A stretch of 64,000 bases of DNA from Nitrososphaerota archaeon (GTDB lineage: Archaea > Thermoproteota > Nitrososphaeria > Nitrososphaerales > Gagatemarchaeaceae), in contig JACQFN010000008.1 of assembly GCA_016200045.1 (NCBI GenBank), positions 62,001 to 126,000 of the forward strand, in the 5' to 3' direction. Under the pieces are notes generated by a model. It saw only the letters and a program-made list of their open reading frames with translations, searched no databases and had not been told where the DNA came from. Below, piece after piece: positions 53,491-62,719 of the stretch; position 1 is the first letter of the stretch, and the number at the start of each line of letters is the position of its first letter. The position numbers were made by a program, and so were the translations under genes.

Positions 53491-54243
53491 GTGAAACAGG
53501 ACAGGATGGGGCCTTTCCTCAAGGAAGGAAAGAGCGTCCTGCTCGCGTACGACCAGGGTCTGGAGCACGGCCCGTCGGTCGACTTTGACGACAGAAACGT
53601 CGACCCGAGGTTTGTCATGGAACTTGCGGCCAAGGGCAAGTTCAACGGGGTGGTCTTCCAGAAGGGGGTCGCGGAGAGGTTCTACGACGGAAGGTTGCCC
53701 CTCATTGTCAAGCTGAACGGGAAGACGAGCCTTCCGAAGGGAGAGCCTGTCTCGAGACAGGTCTGTTCGGTCGACCACGCGATCTCGATTGGCGCAAAAG
53801 GTGTTGGATACACCATCTACCTGGGAAGCGGCTTCGAGTCGGAGATGTTCTCTGAATTCGGCAGGATCCAGGAACAGGCCCATCAGAGGGGGATCGCCGC
53901 GATTGCTTGGATATACCCGCGCGGGGGAGCGGTGGCGAACGACTCCACGAAGGAAGTCGTCGCATATGCCGCTAGGGCAGGTCTCGAGCTCGGGGCAGAC
54001 GCTGTGAAGATCAAGTACACGGGGGACCCCGACTCGTTTTCGTGGGCGGTACGGTCGGCGGCCGGGATGAAGGTATTCATGTCCGGGGGCCCGAAAGCCC
54101 CTACTGACGACGCTTTCCTGGAACAGGTGAGGGGGGTCATGAAGGGTGGGGGGACCGGGGTAGCAGTGGGAAGGAACGTCTGGCAGAACGCCCACCCGGC
54201 CGCCATGGCTGAAAAGGTCAGGGCGGCAGTATTCGGTTCGTAA
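53491..54243 (+). CDS. Fructose-bisphosphate aldolase, class I DhnA type
   Basis: A 250-residue Schiff-base aldolase of the archaeal DhnA family. The lysine in DAVKIKYTGDP (Lys175) is the expected Schiff-base residue; YDQGLEHGP and the phosphate-binding MSGGPKAP and GVAVGRNVWQ are conserved. The enzyme condenses triose phosphates for gluconeogenesis, the substrate of the divergent FBPase gene. GTG start about 25 bases after the TATA box GTTAAATAAC (53463-53472). Confidence 0.94.
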   Translation: MKQDRMGPFLKEGKSVLLAYDQGLEHGPSVDFDDRNVDPRFVMELAAKGKFNGVVFQKGVAERFYDGRLPLIVKLNGKTSLPKGEPVSRQVCSVDHAISIGAKGVGYTIYLGSGFESEMFSEFGRIQEQAHQRGIAAIAWIYPRGGAVANDSTKEVVAYAARAGLELGADAVKIKYTGDPDSFSWAVRSAAGMKVFMSGGPKAPTDDAFLEQVRGVMKGGGTGVAVGRNVWQNAHPAAMAEKVRAAVFGS

Positions 54244-54310
54244 GACACGCGGACATGACTCATGGCCTTGCCCTGGCTTCGGCCGGTCAGAGTAAAAGGA
54301 TTGGATTGGA

Positions 54311-54742
54311 CTAGGATGAGACCGTCTTGACTACTCTCTGTTCGAAGACGCTGCCGATCGTCTCTCGGTTGAGTATTCTCATGCGATACTCTGAAGCTAG
54401 GGCGAGAGCCCCAGGTGTCGGTTTGCCTTGGGACACGAGGAAAGCGGACACCCCAGTATCGTATTCTTTGATGTAGGTCTTCAGGACCTCTATCTCCTTC
54501 ACCGAATCATACAGGTCGAACGCGTAATTGCGAGAGCCGTCGGATGCCAAGAAGCTGAATTTATGCTCGACCCCGGAATGCCCTCTCACCACCGGGGGCT
54601 TCACATTGGTCATCCCAGCCTTACTTGCTCCTACTTCTAAGGCGACTGCCTCAAGGCTCATGCTAAGTATAGCGGTTCCAATTGGATAATTATACTTTGC
54701 TACCATTTTGTTCACCCAGCGCTCTAGTTCCGTGCATCTCAT
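54311..54742 (-). CDS. Unknown protein, possibly nuclease-like
   Basis: A 143-residue soluble protein. The middle (HSGVEHKFSFLASDGSRNYA and FDLYDSVKEIEVLKTYIKEY) has strand-strand-helix order and acidic residues faintly like a restriction-endonuclease fold with a distant DxE arrangement, but no clear catalytic lysine motif. An alternative start is ATG 54706. I do not assign a function. Confidence 0.5.
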   Translation of the reverse strand: MRCTELERWVNKMVAKYNYPIGTAILSMSLEAVALEVGASKAGMTNVKPPVVRGHSGVEHKFSFLASDGSRNYAFDLYDSVKEIEVLKTYIKEYDTGVSAFLVSQGKPTPGALALASEYRMRILNRETIGSVFEQRVVKTVSS

Positions 54743-54783
54743 CAGGTCAGGCCGGGAATCGCGGCGGCAGAGGAAGCCGCCGG

Positions 54784-56751
54784 TCAGGCTCCGGCCAGTC
54801 CGAGTCTTCTCAGTAGGTCGAGGTAGCGGGGGTCAGTTCTGAAGCCGTCCAGCGACTCGTTGCTCTTGAGGTAGAAGAGGTCGAATTCTTTCTGCTCGTA
54901 GGACCGTTCCAGCCATTCGAACCCCCTCTCCGCCTGCCCGAGGAAGAAGTAGAGGTCGGCGACGAACCTGACCGCGTTGTAGGTCTTTCCCACATGAGCC
55001 TCGAGCTCCGGCAACAGCTTTTCGACCGTCCTCTTGTCTTCTCCCAGGTATGCCACAATTGCGTCTGCGGTGACCTGCGCAAACGGAAACGACGCCTTCG
55101 CAAGCTCGGCCCCCCGGTCGACCTCTCGCCTTGCCTCGTCCAGCATGTTGAGCCTCCCGTAGAACCAGGCGAGCTCGAAGTGCATCCCCGCGTTCCCCGG
55201 ACTGAGTTCGACCCCCCTCTTGGCGAAACCCAGACCGGCTGCGTAGTCCCTCTTGGCCTCGTACAGGAAAGTGTGGACGAGGCTCGCGATCTGGGAGAAC
55301 GGGTCAAGCTCCACAGCCTTCTCGATATGCTGCCGAGCCTCGTCCCACCTTAGCTCCGCGATGAGCAGCTGGGCGTACCACTGGTGCGCGCTGGTGTAGC
55401 TCGGCTTCAGTTCGGTCGCCTTCCGGAATTCCGTCTCGGCCATCCTCAGGTCGTGGTCGCTGAAGGCCTCCAACCCGCGGGAGGCGTGAGCCTCCGCAAG
55501 TTGCGGGTCTAGTTCCAGGGCCTTCGCTACCATCTCCTTGGCCTTCTCGTTGTTTCCTGGTGGATCCACCCCCCAGTTGTTGATCAAGACGCGATAGCAG
55601 TCGGCCAACCCGACGTACCCGAGGGCGAAGTTCGGGTCCTCCTTGACTGCGCTCTTGAAGTAGTCGATGGCAGTCGTTACGTCCTCGAGCGCCCGTTTGT
55701 TCCAGTGGTACCTCCCCTTCAGATATAGGGTGTAGGCCTCGCTGCTGTTGGTGGGGCGGCTCTCCAGCTTGACGCTGGTGTGGGGAAGGATCTTCACCTT
55801 GAGGGCTTCCGCGACCAGCTTGGCGATATCGCTCTGGATCTCGAGGACGTCCTCGAGTCCCCTGTCGTAGCTTTCTGCCCACATGTGCCTGTCGCGTATG
55901 GCGTCGATCATCTGAACGGTGACGCGGACCTTGTTTCCGGCCTTCCGGACGCTCCCCTCGAGAACGGTCCCGACTCCCAGCTCTCTTGAGATTTCCCGGA
56001 CTGGCTTTTGGCCCTTCTTGTACCCCATGACTGAAGTGCGCGAGATCACGCCAATCTCTTCGATCTTGGAGATCGTCGAAATGAGCTCCTCGGTCATCCC
56101 GTCGGCCAGGTAATCGTCGCCGGGGTCTGGGCCCATGTTCGCGAACGGAAGGACAGCAAGTGTCCTGGTCGCCCTCGGCCTGAGTTCCGGTCCCCGGCTA
56201 CGCTCTGTCAGAAGGTCGAGCCGGTACACTTCGATGGGGATTGACACGTTCTTGAGGTCTGGAGCCTCGAGGCGAGAGAAGGCGAACGGAACTTTGTTCC
56301 TGACCTGGTCGTACACCTGCTGGGAGATACAGGTCCCTCCGTCTTCCGCCAAAGGCTCTATGCGTGACGCGATGTTGACGGCGTCGCCGTACACGTCTCC
56401 GGCCTCGCTGACCACGTCCCCGACGTGAATGCCAATTCTGACGTTGAGCGCCTTCTTCTTGCCGGCGTTGAGCTTGCGAAGCTCTCCCTCGATTTCGGCA
56501 GCGCACTCGGTCGCGGCCAGGGCGCTCGCGAATTCAACGAGGAAAGAGTCCCCCATCGTCTTTACTTCCCTACCCGCATGTTTCGAGAAGATTGGCCGGA
56601 CGAGCGTCCTGTGCTCTCTCAGCAGCTCCAGGGCGCCCGACTCGTCCTCCTGAGCCATGGCGGTATAGCCGACGATGTCAGTAAACATTATCGCGGCGAG
56701 TCTCCGGTCGCCTTCAGGCATTTTAGGGCGGTCGCTCTCGGAGAGATTCAC
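54784..56751 (-). CDS. Nucleotidyl cyclase-TPR protein (copy 1)
   Basis: A 655-residue protein with a class III cyclase domain (residues 15-165), a TolB-like N-terminal-type segment (residues 195-310) and TPR repeats to the end. Catalytic residues are all present: Asp25 and Asp68 for metal, Lys64 for the base (EVKTMGDSF), Asp123, Asn126 and Arg130 (YGDAVNIASR). Lys and Asp at the specificity positions favour ATP, so cAMP is the likely product. This architecture is common in soil bacteria such as rhizobia and rare in archaea, so transfer is plausible. No membrane segment. Confidence 0.9.
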   Translation of the reverse strand: MNLSESDRPKMPEGDRRLAAIMFTDIVGYTAMAQEDESGALELLREHRTLVRPIFSKHAGREVKTMGDSFLVEFASALAATECAAEIEGELRKLNAGKKKALNVRIGIHVGDVVSEAGDVYGDAVNIASRIEPLAEDGGTCISQQVYDQVRNKVPFAFSRLEAPDLKNVSIPIEVYRLDLLTERSRGPELRPRATRTLAVLPFANMGPDPGDDYLADGMTEELISTISKIEEIGVISRTSVMGYKKGQKPVREISRELGVGTVLEGSVRKAGNKVRVTVQMIDAIRDRHMWAESYDRGLEDVLEIQSDIAKLVAEALKVKILPHTSVKLESRPTNSSEAYTLYLKGRYHWNKRALEDVTTAIDYFKSAVKEDPNFALGYVGLADCYRVLINNWGVDPPGNNEKAKEMVAKALELDPQLAEAHASRGLEAFSDHDLRMAETEFRKATELKPSYTSAHQWYAQLLIAELRWDEARQHIEKAVELDPFSQIASLVHTFLYEAKRDYAAGLGFAKRGVELSPGNAGMHFELAWFYGRLNMLDEARREVDRGAELAKASFPFAQVTADAIVAYLGEDKRTVEKLLPELEAHVGKTYNAVRFVADLYFFLGQAERGFEWLERSYEQKEFDLFYLKSNESLDGFRTDPRYLDLLRRLGLAGA

Positions 56752-56824
56752 GTGTTAAAACGGGTTGCGATGGCGGCACAAGAGCCCGGTTCACACGTCG
56801 ACTCAATTCGAACGAGGGGTCGGG

Positions 56825-57217
56825 TCAGGTCCCTATAACAATCGCAGTGCCGGCGAGGTCGGGGACTGGAATGTCGCCGCACACCGTCATCCCCTTGACC
56901 GTCACGTTCTGTGCATCCACCCAATTGCCGCCCTTCCAGTACCTCATCTTCCTGCCCTGCTTGGGGGAATCGGGTGTGATACAGGCCCACGCAATGCCGT
57001 CGTCGATTCCGACAATCTTGATGTCGAAATACCCTATCGCATCAGGGCCCATGGGATGGGTCCCCGCTGGGTTGGCGGCGCCGAAGACCTGTGTCGTAAC
57101 CGTAATCATCTTTCCATTCTGGTAGGAGTTCCTTACCTTCCCTGAAATCCTAGTTGTTCGGTGGTCAAACGACGCGCCACCTCCCGCGACTTGTGCAGTC
57201 GAGGTCTCGGAAGCCAA
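56825..57217 (-). CDS. Unknown protein sharing a domain with the surface protein at 58.1 kb
   Basis: A 130-residue protein. Its C-terminal 70 residues (GIAWACITPDSPKQGRKMRY onward, ending MTVCGDIPVPDLAGTAI) align with residues of the neighbour 58067-59431 (ARVCISSPRVTQGMAGGMQY ... VLCGDVPVSALTGTPL). Both have the cysteine pair and the CGD-PV--L-GT end. It lacks an obvious signal peptide in this frame; the ORF may be a truncated copy of the surface-protein domain. Confidence 0.6.
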   Translation of the reverse strand: MASETSTAQVAGGGASFDHRTTRISGKVRNSYQNGKMITVTTQVFGAANPAGTHPMGPDAIGYFDIKIVGIDDGIAWACITPDSPKQGRKMRYWKGGNWVDAQNVTVKGMTVCGDIPVPDLAGTAIVIGT

Positions 57218-57388
57218 CGCGGCTAGTGCCTCGAGACCTTTAGTTAAGGGATTTCCAATGTCTGTGCGACGCCTGACTATCGAGGTCCGCGCACCCTGTG
57301 CCCATCATACTACAAATTAATCCCCTTCTGGGACGGCTGGCAGAGGGAAAATCGAACGACGGGGGACGAGCCGAACGAGCTCAGTAGG

Positions 57389-58102
57389 ATGCTTGAGGAG
57401 ACAAAGGAATACTATCGCCAAAGGGCGGCGCAGTACTCAGATTGGGCCAATAGGACGGGCAACTATGAAGGTGGTTCCGAACCCGATGAATCCTGGTTCT
57501 CAGAGGCAAGGACTGTCATCGAAGCCCTCGAAGCCGCGAGACTTGATGGCGACGTGCTTGAGGTCGCATGCGGGACGGGGATCTGGACGGATGTGTTGGT
57601 GAAGAATGCGAATTCGGTGACCGCTCTCGACTCTTCTCAGGAAATGATCGAGCGGAGCAAGGCGAGGCTCAAAGCGAATCCCAAGGTCAGGTTCGTTCTC
57701 GCTGACTTTTACGGTTGGCTTCCCGACATGGCCTACGACGCGGTGACTTTCTCCTTCTGGATATCGCACGTGCCAAGCTGGAAGCTTGACGAATTCGCAT
57801 CCAAGGTCTCCAAGTGTCTGAAGCCGGAGGGGAGGGTCTTCTTCGTGGACCAGCGGAGGGAAGCAATGAAGTACGAGACGCTCGACCGACCGGGCGGGGA
57901 AGTCGCGACCAGGACCCTGGACGACGGGAGGCAGTTCAAGGTGGTGAAGCACTTCTACTCGTCCGAGGAGATCGGAGAGTGCTTCATGAGGAGCGGAATA
58001 AGGGTCAGGGTCATGAACACCCCAACCCATTTCTTCTATGCAAGCGGCCAGAAACTTCCTGAGGCGCTACCTTCTTCTGCGCAGGATGACCATAGACGCT
58101 AG
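57389..58102 (+). CDS. SAM-dependent methyltransferase
   Basis: A 237-residue class I methyltransferase. Motif I is DVLEVACGTGIWT (residues 54-66), followed by VTALDSSQEMIERSKARL with the acidic residue for the SAM ribose, and FVLADFYGWLP as motif III. The substrate is not evident; the similarity is to small-molecule methyltransferases of the UbiE/methyltransf_11/25 kind. It ends 36 bases inside the convergent surface-protein gene. Confidence 0.85.
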   Translation: MLEETKEYYRQRAAQYSDWANRTGNYEGGSEPDESWFSEARTVIEALEAARLDGDVLEVACGTGIWTDVLVKNANSVTALDSSQEMIERSKARLKANPKVRFVLADFYGWLPDMAYDAVTFSFWISHVPSWKLDEFASKVSKCLKPEGRVFFVDQRREAMKYETLDRPGGEVATRTLDDGRQFKVVKHFYSSEEIGECFMRSGIRVRVMNTPTHFFYASGQKLPEALPSSAQDDHRR

Positions 58103-59431
58103 CCCTGCAATCACGAGGGCGACTCCTACCCCAAGGTAAGCCGGATTTCCCGTCCAAGCAGTCGCGGGAACTGTGGTGGACAAGCCCTCGCTGGTGGCAG
58201 TTGGAGGGCCGCTCGACTCTGAAGAACGCCCCGAGTTCGGAGCCGTCGTTTCTGAGTGGAAGGTCGTCGTAGGCTGAGGCGTCTCCGAGGGGGTTCCGGC
58301 TCCGAGCGGCGTCCCTGTCAGGGCGGAGACCGGGACGTCGCCGCAGAGAACTATGACCGACGAAATCGAGGCTGATAACGTGCCGTTGGGGGGGTAAGTG
58401 TTGGTCCGGGTGAACTGGGATATTGCCTGATCGGCGGCGAAGACCCAGATGGTGCCATTCCAGTATTGCATCCCGCCAGCCATTCCCTGCGTCACGCGGG
58501 GGCTCGAAATGCAGACGCGGGCTGTTCCCGTGGATATCCCGTTTATCATGAGGTCATAGAATATCGCGGAGGACACGTTCAGGGCCCCCAGGCCGCTGGG
58601 TGCGGCGGTCGTCTGGTTCTGGGAAATCACCGCTACGTTCGTGCCTGATGCCCCGGTGATCGTAACTGACACGCCTGTGCCCACCGTCTGGTCGACGGTC
58701 GTGCCAGAGGAACTTATGTTGTAGATCCCCACCCAGGTATGGCACCCGTCGTAGCTGAAGCAGGGCGCACTCCCGATGAATGTGCCGGAATTGGTGAACG
58801 TTCCGTTGTATTGGTTGTCGTTCCCGAACTGACCTCGGTTGAATATTGTTCCTTCGTTGACCACGGTGCCTGCGTCTACGAAGTTGTAGTTGTTGACGAC
58901 CTCCCCTCCTTCGCGGTTTTCAAAGACGCCGAGTCCGTTGTAAGGGAGAGTCATGAAGTAGCTCCCGACGGGGATGACGATCACGCCGTAGTTTATGATT
59001 GTGCCATAGTCGCAGATTGAACCTCCCTTCAACGTGCCGTTGTTGACAAGCGTGCTGTAGACGCAGAGCACTGCAGCGTTCGCGTTGCCTTGGCTCTGCA
59101 TTACTACCGTGACCCCTGCGTCAATAACCAATTCGTCTATCGCGAATCCCGAACAGCCACCCGAAGTGGACGCGATGCAGACCGTTGGACCGAAGTTGGC
59201 TTGGGGCACCACAGTGCAGGTCGAGGAGGTGGCGTCCCAGGCCGTGCCGTTGACTCCTGGCCCGGAAAGGTACGCCTGGCAGTTTGTCGACCCGTTGGAT
59301 GTGCTCAGCTCGAGGGCCGAAGTCGCATTCGCTCTTCCCGGAACGTGCTGAATCGAGGCTAATGCGGCGCAGACCAACAAGAAGGCGACCAGGGAGGAGC
59401 TAGAGTGTCTTGTGAATACGGCCCCGCGCAT
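58067..59431 (-). CDS. Membrane-anchored surface protein
   Basis: A 454-residue protein with signal peptide (residues 11-36), a stretch of repeating NNGTL/NYGVI/NEGTI/NRGQF units (residues 130-215) that looks like a small right-handed beta-helix, the CGD-PV domain shared with 56825-57217 (residues 285-385), a Ser/Thr-rich stalk and a C-terminal helix with RRRR stop-transfer. Function not recognised; adhesion or envelope structure is a guess. Confidence 0.75.
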   Translation of the reverse strand: MRGAVFTRHSSSSLVAFLLVCAALASIQHVPGRANATSALELSTSNGSTNCQAYLSGPGVNGTAWDATSSTCTVVPQANFGPTVCIASTSGGCSGFAIDELVIDAGVTVVMQSQGNANAAVLCVYSTLVNNGTLKGGSICDYGTIINYGVIVIPVGSYFMTLPYNGLGVFENREGGEVVNNYNFVDAGTVVNEGTIFNRGQFGNDNQYNGTFTNSGTFIGSAPCFSYDGCHTWVGIYNISSSGTTVDQTVGTGVSVTITGASGTNVAVISQNQTTAAPSGLGALNVSSAIFYDLMINGISTGTARVCISSPRVTQGMAGGMQYWNGTIWVFAADQAISQFTRTNTYPPNGTLSASISSVIVLCGDVPVSALTGTPLGAGTPSETPQPTTTFHSETTAPNSGRSSESSGPPTATSEGLSTTVPATAWTGNPAYLGVGVALVIAGLASMVILRRRR

Positions 59432-59493
59432 TTTACATCTGCTCGCTCAGCAGGATTCGCGTGCTATAAGGCTGCGACCTGTTAAGGGTCCGT

Positions 59494-61461
59494 CTACTCC
59501 TGCGGGACTGCTGGTGAAGGCTGCGACAGCCCCATCTTCCTAACCAGCGCCAGGTACCTTGGCTCGCCCCGGATGTTATCGAACGCCGGATCGACCGTCG
59601 TCCACGGGAGGTATCCAGCGCGCTCGCCGTAGGCCCTTTCGAGCCATTCGAGGGCCGCCTCTTTGTCGCCGAGCACTGCGTGGACTCCGGCCAAAATTGT
59701 CGAACGGACGTGACCGTCACCTCCCGGCTTCTGCAACGCCTCGAGGAGCCTCCTTGCCTCTTCGTGCTTCCCGGCCTTGACGTAGGCGTACGCAAGGTCG
59801 GTCTGGAAGGATCCCCCCATCTCCATCGCCCGCTTCACCTCTGCCAGTCCTTGCTCTAAGAGTCCCTGCTGAATGTGGACCATGCCGAGATTGTCGAGAT
59901 AAAGCGAGGCGCTCGGGTCGAGCTCATACGCGTCCTTCAGAAGCGTCGCAGCCTTCTCGTATTCCCCGAGGATGAGGCACCAGGTCCCGGCGCTCCCCGA
60001 GGTGTGTACGGAGAGAGGGTCCAAGCGCAACTCTCGGTCTATCGCCTCTTGGGCGTCTCGCATCCTTCCCTGCAATATATACAGGCCCGGGAGCCAGAAG
60101 TATGCCTCAGAAAGGCTCGGGCTGAGTTCGATCGCCTTCTCGAGCTCTGCCACGGCACCCTTGAAGTCATAGCTGTTCATGAGCGGGCCCGCAAGGGCGG
60201 CATGAGCCTCCGCAACCCCCCGGTCGAGCTCCAAGGCCTTCCTCGCATAGGTCTCCGCGTTCTGATAGGCCTCCTCCGGGGGTAGCAGTTCAAGTCCGGC
60301 CAGACTCGAATACGCTGTCGACAGACTGCAGTACGCCAGCACGTATCGTGGGTCCAGCGCGAGCGCCTTTTCGAAACAGCCGATTGCAGTCCTGAGGGAA
60401 CCCTCGTCCATGCGCCAAAGGTTGGCTTTTCCTTTCAAGTAGAGCGTGTGGGCCTCCACGCTCTGCGTTCCTCCCTTCTCGATTCGCTCCCTATCCTCAT
60501 CTGTCAGCTTGATCTGAAGGGAAGAGGCGACCTTCTCAGCGACCTCAGTCTGTACCGCGAAGATGTCCTCAAGGTCTCTGTCAAAGCTCTCTGCCCAGAG
60601 GTGTCTGTCGCTCCCCGCGTCGACGAGCTGGACCGTGATCCTCACCCGGTTCCCTGCCTTCCTGACGCTTCCCTCTAGGAGCGTGCCGACCTTGAGCTCG
60701 TTCGCTATCTCTGAAGCCCTTCTGTCCTTGTTCCTGTACCCCATCACTGAAGTTCTGGATATGACGCTCAGTTCGGGTACCCTAGAGACCCGCGTGATGA
60801 TTTCCTCGGTCATCCCGTCTGCCAAGTAGCCGTCGGTCGGATCAGGACTGAAGTTGGCAAACGGAAGGATCGCGATTCTCTTCCTGTCAAGCACGGTTGT
60901 GCTGAGTTCGCTCCCCTCGGATTTGTCCCACGGGAGGACCACCTTGTAGACCTCAACCGGCGTGCTCAGGCTCTTCAGAATCTTGGACCCTACGCTTACC
61001 AGCGGCAGCTCGAACTTGTTCTGCACTTGGTCGTAGACCTGACGCGTCATGCAGACTCCTCCAACTTCCGCGAGGGGTTCGATCCTCGAGGCGACATTCA
61101 CCGCATCACCCGAGATATCGCCTTGAGACTCCACCACGTCGCCCAAGTGGATCCCCACTCTGAGCTGGATTCTGCGTCCCTCAGGCAAGGAGTAGTCTAA
61201 CTCCCTGATTGCCCTCTGGATGTCGTAGGCGCATCTGACGGCGTCCAGAGCGCTGGGGAATTCCACGAGGAAGGCATCGCCCATCGTCTTCACTTCCCTT
61301 CCGCTGTGCCGGGAGAGGATTGGCCTGATTACCTGACGCTGCTCGTCGACCATTGTGAGAGATATCGATTCGTTCCTCTGAGCCAGCGACGCGTAGCCGA
61401 CCATGTCCGTGAACATGATGGCTGCGAGCCTTCGCGTTCCCTGGGACAACCTATCTCTCAA
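59494..61461 (-). CDS. Nucleotidyl cyclase-TPR protein (copy 2)
   Basis: A paralogue of the protein at 54784-56751 with identical length (655) and order: cyclase (residues 5-160), TolB-like segment, TPR. Active-site residues are intact: Asp19, Lys58, Asp62, Asp119, Asn122 and Arg126. Shared segments such as FADGMTEE-type YLADGMTEEIITRVS and ISRTSVMGYRNK show common descent, though the TPR parts differ widely. Predicted adenylate cyclase with a protein-binding tail. Confidence 0.9.
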   Translation of the reverse strand: MRDRLSQGTRRLAAIMFTDMVGYASLAQRNESISLTMVDEQRQVIRPILSRHSGREVKTMGDAFLVEFPSALDAVRCAYDIQRAIRELDYSLPEGRRIQLRVGIHLGDVVESQGDISGDAVNVASRIEPLAEVGGVCMTRQVYDQVQNKFELPLVSVGSKILKSLSTPVEVYKVVLPWDKSEGSELSTTVLDRKRIAILPFANFSPDPTDGYLADGMTEEIITRVSRVPELSVISRTSVMGYRNKDRRASEIANELKVGTLLEGSVRKAGNRVRITVQLVDAGSDRHLWAESFDRDLEDIFAVQTEVAEKVASSLQIKLTDEDRERIEKGGTQSVEAHTLYLKGKANLWRMDEGSLRTAIGCFEKALALDPRYVLAYCSLSTAYSSLAGLELLPPEEAYQNAETYARKALELDRGVAEAHAALAGPLMNSYDFKGAVAELEKAIELSPSLSEAYFWLPGLYILQGRMRDAQEAIDRELRLDPLSVHTSGSAGTWCLILGEYEKAATLLKDAYELDPSASLYLDNLGMVHIQQGLLEQGLAEVKRAMEMGGSFQTDLAYAYVKAGKHEEARRLLEALQKPGGDGHVRSTILAGVHAVLGDKEAALEWLERAYGERAGYLPWTTVDPAFDNIRGEPRYLALVRKMGLSQPSPAVPQE

Positions 61462-61637
61462 GTTGCATAGGTGATGAGGATAAATCCATTGTGGGGGTCA
61501 GGATGCTTGAGACTGGCGTGGATTCCAAACGAGCTGACTTGTCGCAATGGCCCTTGCTGGGCCTGTGTGGGGAAGGCCACTGACCGGCTGTCCTAGCGGC
61601 AAACTATGAGGATTCGTGCGATCTTCTGAATCGGGGG

Positions 61638-61928
61638 TCAGCTAGGCCCTGAAGCTTCGTAGGTCTCGCGGAAGTTCCCTGTAGGCGATAACTTGCCGGC
61701 CTGAGCCAGAATCGTGTTGCCATCGCCGCTGACCAACGTGACCCGTAGAAGGGTGACGAGTGACCCGAAGCCGCCGATTGGCTTCGTCGAACCACCCAGG
61801 GTCGCCTTGCATCCCTGGTATGTGGCGCCTCCGAAGTCCGCGAGCGGTAGCCCCATGTCGGAGACAGCGCATGCGGCCATGCTGGGAGTCTCACCGTTCC
61901 CTGGTCCAGTAGTTGCGGCTCTCATCAA
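61638..61928 (-). pseudogene. Truncated G1-peptidase-like copy
   Basis: Ninety-six residues matching the last third of the G1 peptidase directly upstream (ADFGGATYQGCKATLGGSTK against ANFGTVSFTGCSATVGGTSA). The segment equivalent to the catalytic AECIAERPS reads AACAVSDMG, so the catalytic Glu is lost, and the signal peptide and first two thirds are missing. It begins 57 bases after the stop of the intact gene; a decayed tandem duplicate is the simplest reading. Confidence 0.65.
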
Positions 61929-61984
61929 TTAGCTGACTGCGGAGAATTCATTTGACTTCGCGGCATTTGTGCACCGTCAGAGGC

Positions 61985-62719
61985 CTAGTTGGAGCCTTTC
62001 CACGTTACGGTGAAAGCACCACTGGTCATGGCAGAGGTCGCGGCGAGCAGCCTGCCCGAGCGTCCCACCATGTCAATCGCAGTATTTCCAGAGAAGACGT
62101 TGAAGACCGCCGAAGTACCACCGACGGTCGCAGAGCAGCCAGTGAAGCTCACGGTCCCGAAATTGGCAAGTTTTGTGATGCTCCCTCCTATCGACGGTCT
62201 TTCGGCTATGCACTCAGCGGAAGACCTCGCAGCTCCGCTCACAGTCCCGCTCTTCGTGAAAGATTGTCCTGTCGTGCCGTCTTGGATAGTCAAGGTGAAA
62301 ACCCCACCGGAGTACGAAGTCGTGGCTGAGAATGCGTCGCCCGGGTTTACTGCGAATCCAGAAATCGTAACGGAAGCCGCGGGGTAAAATTCATACCAGG
62401 CCGAGTAGCTGGCCAACCCACCGGAACACAAAGCAAGGGTCCCGGTCTGCTCGACGGTACCGGAATTCGCGCCGTCGATGCCAACCCAAAACGCCGCATA
62501 CGAACTCCCGCCCGAGCATGTCACCGCAGGTTGAGTCCATGAACCTGTGGCTCTGGTGACGCTTCCGCTGGACGCCAACACGGCGTAACCGCTCCAGTTC
62601 AGGCTCTTTGAGTTGAAACTCAGGTTCCTGTCATTTGAAAGCGGGGCCGCGAAGGCGACCGGAGAAACGAAGAGCGTGAGAGTCAGGAGAACCACTGCCA
62701 CAACTGCTCGGGACTGCAA
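61985..62719 (-). CDS. Secreted glutamic peptidase, family G1 (eqolisin-like)
   Basis: About 244 residues: signal peptide, then one beta-sandwich domain. SLNWSGYAVL, GSWTQPAV, AAFWVGIDG and YSAWYEFYPA are family marks. The catalytic pair is Gln in TVEQTGTLAL and Glu in SSAECIAERPS. G1 enzymes act at strongly acid pH. The frame is open to GTG 62740, but the TATA-like CCTTAATATTC on the minus strand at 62742-62752 would start transcription near 62720, so TTG 62719 is favoured. Confidence 0.88.
   Translation of the reverse strand: MQSRAVVAVVLLTLTLFVSPVAFAAPLSNDRNLSFNSKSLNWSGYAVLASSGSVTRATGSWTQPAVTCSGGSSYAAFWVGIDGANSGTVEQTGTLALCSGGLASYSAWYEFYPAASVTISGFAVNPGDAFSATTSYSGGVFTLTIQDGTTGQSFTKSGTVSGAARSSAECIAERPSIGGSITKLANFGTVSFTGCSATVGGTSAVFNVFSGNTAIDMVGRSGRLLAATSAMTSGAFTVTWKGSN

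Noticed and set aside
53383-54195. N-terminal extension of the FBPase frame
   Set aside because: It lies wholly antisense to the aldolase gene and FBPase homologues begin at about the ATG at 53382.
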